NCBI GenBank assembly: GCA_011250595.1
Contig: JAANMP010000013.1
Span: 52,070 to 116,069, forward strand
Source: Bacillus sp. MM2020_1
GTDB taxonomy: Bacteria; Bacillota; Bacilli; Bacillales; Cytobacillaceae
Length of the DNA: 64,000 bases
Direction: 5' to 3'
The notes under the pieces were generated by a model, which did not search any database, was not told where the DNA came from, and saw nothing but the letters and a program-made list of their open reading frames with translations. The stretch's first letter is position 1. Every line of letters begins with the position of its first letter. A program made the translations under genes and the position numbers. Positions 59,603 to 64,000 of the stretch are shown here, in pieces.

Positions 59603-60799
59603 TTATTTATTTGATTTGATTCGATGATATTTTTGAAAAAATGCCAGCTTTGCTTCCTCTCTTTCGCGATTGGACTTGGGAATGGAGATGGCCTTTTTCA
59701 ATTGGAAAGTAGTTTCCCCTTTTTCTGCTATAATACCCAATTGCTCTAAGAGTAAAAGATAATCAGTAATCGCTAATAATGGATTAACCGGTTCAAGCTG
59801 TGGTAAATTTCTTACGACAATTTGCTTTTTACTCAGCCTCTTTTGTAAATGGAAGTTTATTTCATGAAGGGAAATCAAATCATAGGGTCTTTTTGCGGCA
59901 ATAAAATCCATATATAAATACGTTTGCCAAATGATTGCTGGCGTCTGGAGAAGTAATGAGTGTGAGACGGGCAGGCCAATTTCAGGTGGCAATAAGAAAG
60001 GATTTAGATTTTTGTTATAAATTTCATGAAGGAAGGCTTTATGCTGTTTATTAGGATGAATAGTCCAATTCAGATTAAATTTTTCAATTTCCCGTGTCCA
60101 GCTTGATAAATCAAATGAGAGCTTTACCTTAGGTTCCACTAAGTCATTTACGTTCATTTTCATTATAGGGTGAAAAGTATGATGGGCGAAGGCATTTTTA
60201 ATGGAGTAGGGGTGAATTGAATCAATCAGATGAAATTGTTGTTTTTCGGGGCAATATGCTGGGATATAGAACTTTCCTGAGGATGTGGTCCGTAAAAATA
60301 AATACTGAAAGTTTGACAATGCAACAATATTCTTCTTTTTATTGTGTATTTGACTACTAGCAAGAATCCAAATTGGAATGTACCCTTTCTGCAGGTATGA
60401 ATTCGTCCGCTTGATAAAATTACTTTCTGAAATAGTTGAGCATTGATACTCTAATGCGTATTTCTTACCATTATGATGGAAAATGATATCAGGCCGCTGC
60501 TGAATTTCCCGATCATAATATTCTAAAATGGCAGGAATCTTTTGTCCCACCAGCCACTGATAGAGTTGACGTTTTCCCTCCATATGGGATATTGATTCAT
60601 TTTCATAAAAATTACGACAAGTTCCCCCTTGCTTATGTGCAAAATGAAAAATCCGCTGATCTCCTAATTTTAGCAATACCCTTTCTCCACAAATAGGGCA
60701 ATAAAATTCTTCTTTGCTTCGAAGGTCCAAAAGTGCGTCCTTTTTGTAATCAAACCCTAGACAAATACTTTTACCAGTGTTTGTTTGTGCAGTTAACAA
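59603..60799 (-). CDS. coiA: Competence protein CoiA
   Basis: CoiA of 398 residues, needed for DNA transformation downstream of uptake. The N-terminal region has YCPICGERVLLKLG and HFAHKQGGTC, a zinc-binding-like module, followed by a nuclease-like core. Conserved acidic and Gln/Lys residues lie in RPDIIFHHNGKKYALEYQCS, which looks like the PD-(D/E)xK nuclease fold. The start is TTG with GGAGG ten bases upstream. It shares its N-terminal module with YjcD of this window. No ComK box was recognised upstream. Confidence 0.88.
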   Translation of the reverse strand: MLTAQTNTGKSICLGFDYKKDALLDLRSKEEFYCPICGERVLLKLGDQRIFHFAHKQGGTCRNFYENESISHMEGKRQLYQWLVGQKIPAILEYYDREIQQRPDIIFHHNGKKYALEYQCSTISESNFIKRTNSYLQKGYIPIWILASSQIHNKKKNIVALSNFQYLFLRTTSSGKFYIPAYCPEKQQFHLIDSIHPYSIKNAFAHHTFHPIMKMNVNDLVEPKVKLSFDLSSWTREIEKFNLNWTIHPNKQHKAFLHEIYNKNLNPFLLPPEIGLPVSHSLLLQTPAIIWQTYLYMDFIAAKRPYDLISLHEINFHLQKRLSKKQIVVRNLPQLEPVNPLLAITDYLLLLEQLGIIAEKGETTFQLKKAISIPKSNREREEAKLAFFQKYHRIKSNK

Positions 60800-60863
60800 T
60801 TATTTATCTCCTCCTTTTCTTTCATAATTCGCTATATCTATTGATAATTCCTTTTAATATCAA

Positions 60864-60892
60864 AAAAAACTCGCCAATTCGACGAGTTTTTT
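60864..60892 (-). terminator. Terminator after cls
   Basis: Stem AAAAAACTCG / CGAGTTTTTT with a nine-base loop between cls and coiA. Being symmetric, it could also act on the plus strand. Confidence 0.8.
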
Positions 60893-60902
60893 AACATGAT
60901 TC

Positions 60903-62441
60903 TTACAGTAAGGGCGAGAGTAACCGCGCTGTGGATTCTAGGACTCTTAGTCCTAGGTGTCTTTCATGAAACGTTTTTTTATCCAACTGTATAGAATATT
61001 CAAGGTCATTTATATATTCCGCAACGAGCTTTTGGGTACTATTCGTTCGGAATAAAAAGGCATTTACTTCAAAATTCAAATGGAAGCTCCTCATATCCAT
61101 ATTGGATGTTCCAATCGAAGCCAGTTCATGGTCAACGATCACAATCTTACTGTGCATAAAGCCCCGCTGGTATTCATATACCTTAACCCCCGCTTCTAAA
61201 AGCTCTGGGAAATAAGATCTTGAAGCATGAAAGACGATCCGTTTATCAGGTTTATTAGGAACCAGGAGGCGTACGTCTACACCACTAAGTGCTGCAACTT
61301 TTATCGCCGAAAAGATATCTTCATCCGGAATAAAATACGGCGAAGCAATCCAAACTGATTTTTCCGCACTTGCAATCATTGAGAAAAAGATATTTTTAAT
61401 AACACTCCATTCATTGTCCGGTCCTCCAGCGATGAGTTGGACACCACCATGACTTTCATTATCATTTTGGGGGGATAAATATTCGGCTGTTAAGAAACTA
61501 TGGTTGGTCATATAGTACCAGTCTTGTAAAAAAATTAGCTGTAGCGTTCGAACAGCTTCCCCACGAAGCAATAAATGAGTATCACGCCAAAAGCCAATGG
61601 TCTTATCCCTTCCTAAATATTCATCTCCGATATTGAGCCCGCCAACAAATCCGATCGTCCCATCTATTATGATCATTTTCCGATGATTGCGGAAATTAAA
61701 TTTATTGTTTAAAAAAGGAAGTTTTACAGGCCCGAAAGTCACCATTTCAATCCCAGCATTTCTTAGGTCCTTAATATATGACTTAGAAAGCTGCCAGGAG
61801 CCAACTGCGTCATATAAGAAACGAATCTTTACTCCTTGTTGGGCTTTTTCAATAAGTAAATCTTTAATTTCCTGACCAATATGATCGTGGCGAACAATAT
61901 AATATTCAAGATGTATATGATGCCTTGCTTTTTTTAACTGTTCTAAGATATGGCGAAATGTTTCCTCTCCATTTGTTAAAATCTTTGTGGATGTATCGAA
62001 GGATATTGGGCTATTCCCAAGTTTTTGAGCCAAATTGAATAATTTCCCTTGATGTTCCCTCATTAAACTAAGCTTTTCTTCACTTCTTGGGTCATCCTCG
62101 CCTTCAACTGTCAAAAACGCCTGTTTGTCTAAGAAATATTTCTTTCTAAACATCTTCTCCTTCCGATAATTACGACCGAAAAGGATGTAAAAAATAAAAC
62201 CAACCAATGGGAAACTTCCTAGGACAACTAACCAAGTGAGTGTTTGTGTTGGATGGCGGTTCTCAAAGAATATTACAAAGCCAATAAAGATCACTGAAAG
62301 TGTGACCAATACACTCAAGAATCCAAAAATCCCGCTTGCTAATTGATCCTTAAAGAAAAACAATAGTACGGATAATACCCCCAAAAATATAATAACCCTT
62401 ACTGTGTTTTTCAGTGTACTCACCTGCCAGATTATTTTCAA
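60903..62441 (-). CDS. cls: Cardiolipin synthase
   Basis: Phospholipase-D family cardiolipin synthase of 512 residues in the membrane; it joins two phosphatidylglycerols. Two N-terminal helices (about 10-60) precede two HKD motifs: HRKMIIIDG and HSKIVIVDH. A start is hard to set. TTG at 62441 has no ribosome site. A later GTG lies in AGGTGAG, and the third candidate, CTG, follows that same AGGTGAG by about four bases. The protein may therefore be 8-11 residues shorter. Bacillus usually has several cls paralogs, and this one sits between mecA and coiA. Confidence 0.85.
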   Translation of the reverse strand: MKIIWQVSTLKNTVRVIIFLGVLSVLLFFFKDQLASGIFGFLSVLVTLSVIFIGFVIFFENRHPTQTLTWLVVLGSFPLVGFIFYILFGRNYRKEKMFRKKYFLDKQAFLTVEGEDDPRSEEKLSLMREHQGKLFNLAQKLGNSPISFDTSTKILTNGEETFRHILEQLKKARHHIHLEYYIVRHDHIGQEIKDLLIEKAQQGVKIRFLYDAVGSWQLSKSYIKDLRNAGIEMVTFGPVKLPFLNNKFNFRNHRKMIIIDGTIGFVGGLNIGDEYLGRDKTIGFWRDTHLLLRGEAVRTLQLIFLQDWYYMTNHSFLTAEYLSPQNDNESHGGVQLIAGGPDNEWSVIKNIFFSMIASAEKSVWIASPYFIPDEDIFSAIKVAALSGVDVRLLVPNKPDKRIVFHASRSYFPELLEAGVKVYEYQRGFMHSKIVIVDHELASIGTSNMDMRSFHLNFEVNAFLFRTNSTQKLVAEYINDLEYSIQLDKKTFHERHLGLRVLESTARLLSPLL

Positions 62442-62460
62442 AAACTATTAATGTTAAAAA

Positions 62461-62486
62461 TACCGATTTCAATATTGAAATCGGTA
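62461..62486 (-). terminator. Terminator after mecA
   Basis: The perfect 26-base palindrome TACCGATTTC-AATATT-GAAATCGGTA is followed on the minus strand by TTTTTAAC. It lies seven bases behind the mecA stop and just upstream of cls. Confidence 0.85.
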
Positions 62487-62492
62487 CATTTA

Positions 62493-63164
62493 TTAGCGAA
62501 AATATTTTCGTATTTCAACAAAAACATTTTCGGCAATTATTTCTTTTCCATATTCTTGAATTCGATGAATGGTAAGTTGTGTTTCAAAACCGTACTCAAG
62601 CAAAATACTCAAAATATCGTCAATTTCATCTTCTTCAAATAAATCTTCAGGAAATTCTGTATAAAGATAGTATTTTCCTTCAAAATGATAAAGCATCGTC
62701 ACTAAATCATCCAATCCAGAGCGATTGGATAAACTAATAACATCCTCAAAGTCTTTAAAGCCAATCAGGAATTCTAATGTTTCTTCCTCAAGTAGGATAC
62801 TTTCCTCATCGGAATGATTGGGATTGAAGTGATGATCCAAAAGCTCTTCAAGCTTATCCTCAGCAGGAAAATCTTTACCTTTTTCATTTGGGATAGGAAG
62901 TTCAAACTTTTGCCCATCTTTTGATAGCTGAGCTTTGGTAACAAGAACCTCTAAGCCTTTATCAAGTGCTTGGACTTGAATCCAAAGAGGACCTTCAATA
63001 ACAAATTCTTCCTCATCATGAACTTCATCCATCATTTCCCAAAAGAGTTCTTCACTTCGTTCCCTATTGTACCAAATTTCTTCGCGATCAAAGCCTCTTT
63101 CCTCTATATCACCATATGAAATATAAAATTTAACTGTGTAATCATTAATGCGTTCAATCTCCAT
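62493..63164 (-). CDS. mecA: Adaptor protein MecA
   Basis: MecA of 223 residues, adaptor for ClpC. The N-terminal domain MEIERINDYTVKFYISYGD binds substrates such as ComK and ComS. A very acidic linker (about 95-130) leads to the C-terminal ClpC-binding domain. GGGAGAGG lies six bases before the ATG used; a 17-codon longer frame is not supported. It controls competence, sporulation and, through ClpCP, other regulators. Its neighbours coiA, spx and yjbH form a proteolysis/competence locus. Confidence 0.92.
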   Translation of the reverse strand: MEIERINDYTVKFYISYGDIEERGFDREEIWYNRERSEELFWEMMDEVHDEEEFVIEGPLWIQVQALDKGLEVLVTKAQLSKDGQKFELPIPNEKGKDFPAEDKLEELLDHHFNPNHSDEESILLEEETLEFLIGFKDFEDVISLSNRSGLDDLVTMLYHFEGKYYLYTEFPEDLFEEDEIDDILSILLEYGFETQLTIHRIQEYGKEIIAENVFVEIRKYFR

Positions 63165-63472
63165 CAAAAACCTCTCCCTTCCGTTTTCCAGATTGAAGGG
63201 ACTAAATACCCCCAAGCAGATACTGCCTTAGCATTTACTGAAATCATAAAGAATTTTCATAACCTGAAAAAGTAAATACTCGTGTACTTTTATTTTATGA
63301 CAAAAGTACTTATAAGGGAAATAAAAAAGGCTAAAATCTAAAAAACCGTGTGAATGCCTATTCGTTTGCATTAAGATTTTCATTATATTGTAGCAAAATC
63401 AAATAGAAACTACAAACGATATCAACTATTCTTTATATACAAAAAAAGGCCTCCAAAAGAAGGCCTATTTAT
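63165..63472 (-). promoter_or_regulatory. mecA upstream region
   Basis: There is no gene in this 308-base gap; B. subtilis has yjbE between spx and mecA, and I find no remnant of it. GTACTTTT (63284-63291) is repeated inverted as AAAAGTAC at 63302-63309, a dyad in the area where the mecA promoter should be. The spx terminator lies at the right end. Confidence 0.4.
63441..63468 (-). terminator. Terminator after spx
   Basis: Stem AGGCCT / AGGCCT with an eight-base loop, extended by A and T runs, five bases behind the spx stop on the minus strand. Confidence 0.8.
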
Positions 63473-63868
63473 TTAATTAACCATTCGCTGTGCTTCGCGG
63501 AGCTGAAACGTTCTAACTCTTCTTGGGAGGAATCGTCTGATTTCATCCTCGTTATACCCAACTTGCAAACGCTTTTCATCAATTATTATCGGCCTACGTA
63601 ATAGACCTGGATTCTCTTTTATTAATCTGAATAAATCTTGAAGAGGCATTGCATCTAAGTTAACGTCAAGTTTTTGAAATGTCTTGGATCTTGTTGAAAT
63701 AATTTCATCCGTCCCATCTTCCGTCATGCGAAGAATTTCTTTTATCTCTTCCATTGTTAATGGCTCTGAGAAAATATTTCTTTCTGTGTATGGGATTTCA
63801 TGCTCTTCTAACCATGATTTAGCTTTCCTGCATGATGTACAACTTGGTGAAGTGTATAGTGTAACCAT
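63473..63868 (-). CDS. spx: Redox regulator Spx
   Basis: ArsC-family transcription regulator of 131 residues that binds the RNA polymerase alpha C-terminal domain under thiol stress. The redox switch is Cys10/Cys13 (SPSCTSCRK). Gly52 and Arg60, needed for alpha binding and for oxidised activation, are in place, and the C-terminal degradation signal ends in MVN. GGAG precedes the ATG by 12 bases. ClpXP with YjbH turns it over; the adaptor lies 7 kb away in this window. Confidence 0.95.
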   Translation of the reverse strand: MVTLYTSPSCTSCRKAKSWLEEHEIPYTERNIFSEPLTMEEIKEILRMTEDGTDEIISTRSKTFQKLDVNLDAMPLQDLFRLIKENPGLLRRPIIIDEKRLQVGYNEDEIRRFLPRRVRTFQLREAQRMVN

Positions 63869-64000
63869 CCGATTTTCACACTCCTCTTTTATTTAAGTCA
63901 TAAATTAATAAATCCAGTATATTTAAATAAGCGAAAGTTTATATGATCTTGTTAAAACATTTTTAATAATAATTATAAATAAGTAATTTATATCATTAAT

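Noticed and set aside
59125..59619. A long hydrophobic plus-strand frame opposite the start of pepF
   Set aside because: It is a shadow of the pepF coding strand and its promoter region, with no ribosome site of its own.
1..64000. CRISPR array, prophage, insertion sequence or integrase
   Set aside because: No regularly spaced repeats, no transposase or phage-structural products and no att duplication were found on reading both strands.

Overview
The window looks like a chromosome segment of an aerobic, endospore-forming member of the Bacillaceae (Bacillus, Neobacillus or a relative). It is AT-rich, has strong Shine-Dalgarno sites and TTG/GTG starts, and carries spore coat, SpoVA, SpoVIF and YjcZ genes. 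From about 38.4 kb to the right end the gene order follows the yjb/yjc region of B. subtilis in reverse: yjcH-G-F-D, spoVIF, yjcA, cotZ, cotO, fabI, yjbQ, prpE, yjbO, nadK, yjbM, yjbL, yjbK, yjbI, yjbH, pepF, coiA, mecA, spx.

Layout. 0-6 kb: two alpha/beta hydrolases, an acyl-CoA ligase, a shortened YitT-type membrane protein and a stand-alone trpB whose start region is full of GAG/TAG triplets. 6-10 kb: the yknWXYZ efflux operon behind a textbook sigma-W promoter. 10-12.6 kb: an AI-2E family permease and a TPM/LemA pair. 12.7-17.5 kb: a b(o/a)3-type cytochrome oxidase operon (subunits IIa, II and I, then Sco and a membrane protein), with heme o synthase just upstream. 17.8-20.3 kb: a DNA glycosylase (alkA-like) and lysP.

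20.4-38 kb is the accessory part. It holds an opine-oxidase/HcnABC-like flavoenzyme (four overlapping genes) with an amino acid ABC transporter. Next comes an expanded lysine 2,3-aminomutase (kam/yod) operon: CoA transferase A and B, thiolase, two class III aminotransferases, aldehyde dehydrogenase, an M81 (MlrC-like) amidohydrolase, a GNAT acetyltransferase, kamA and yokU. Read together, these genes encode a plausible complete route: lysine, beta-lysine, N-acetyl-beta-lysine, a 3-oxo acid and its CoA ester, acetyl-CoA plus 4-acetamidobutyrate, 4-aminobutyrate, succinate semialdehyde, succinate. A consensus vegetative promoter with a near-cre site lies in front, and an orphan pdxS lies upstream of that. 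The pathway is my inference and the most interesting item here.

38.4-64 kb: a tRNA-Val, a small WYL-like gene with paired LexA boxes, the yjc genes, a spoVA2-like operon inside the coat cluster, fabI with a FapR operator, NAD kinase, a small alarmone synthetase, and the Spx/YjbH/MecA/CoiA proteolysis-competence neighbourhood. No transposase, integrase, phage gene or CRISPR array was seen.
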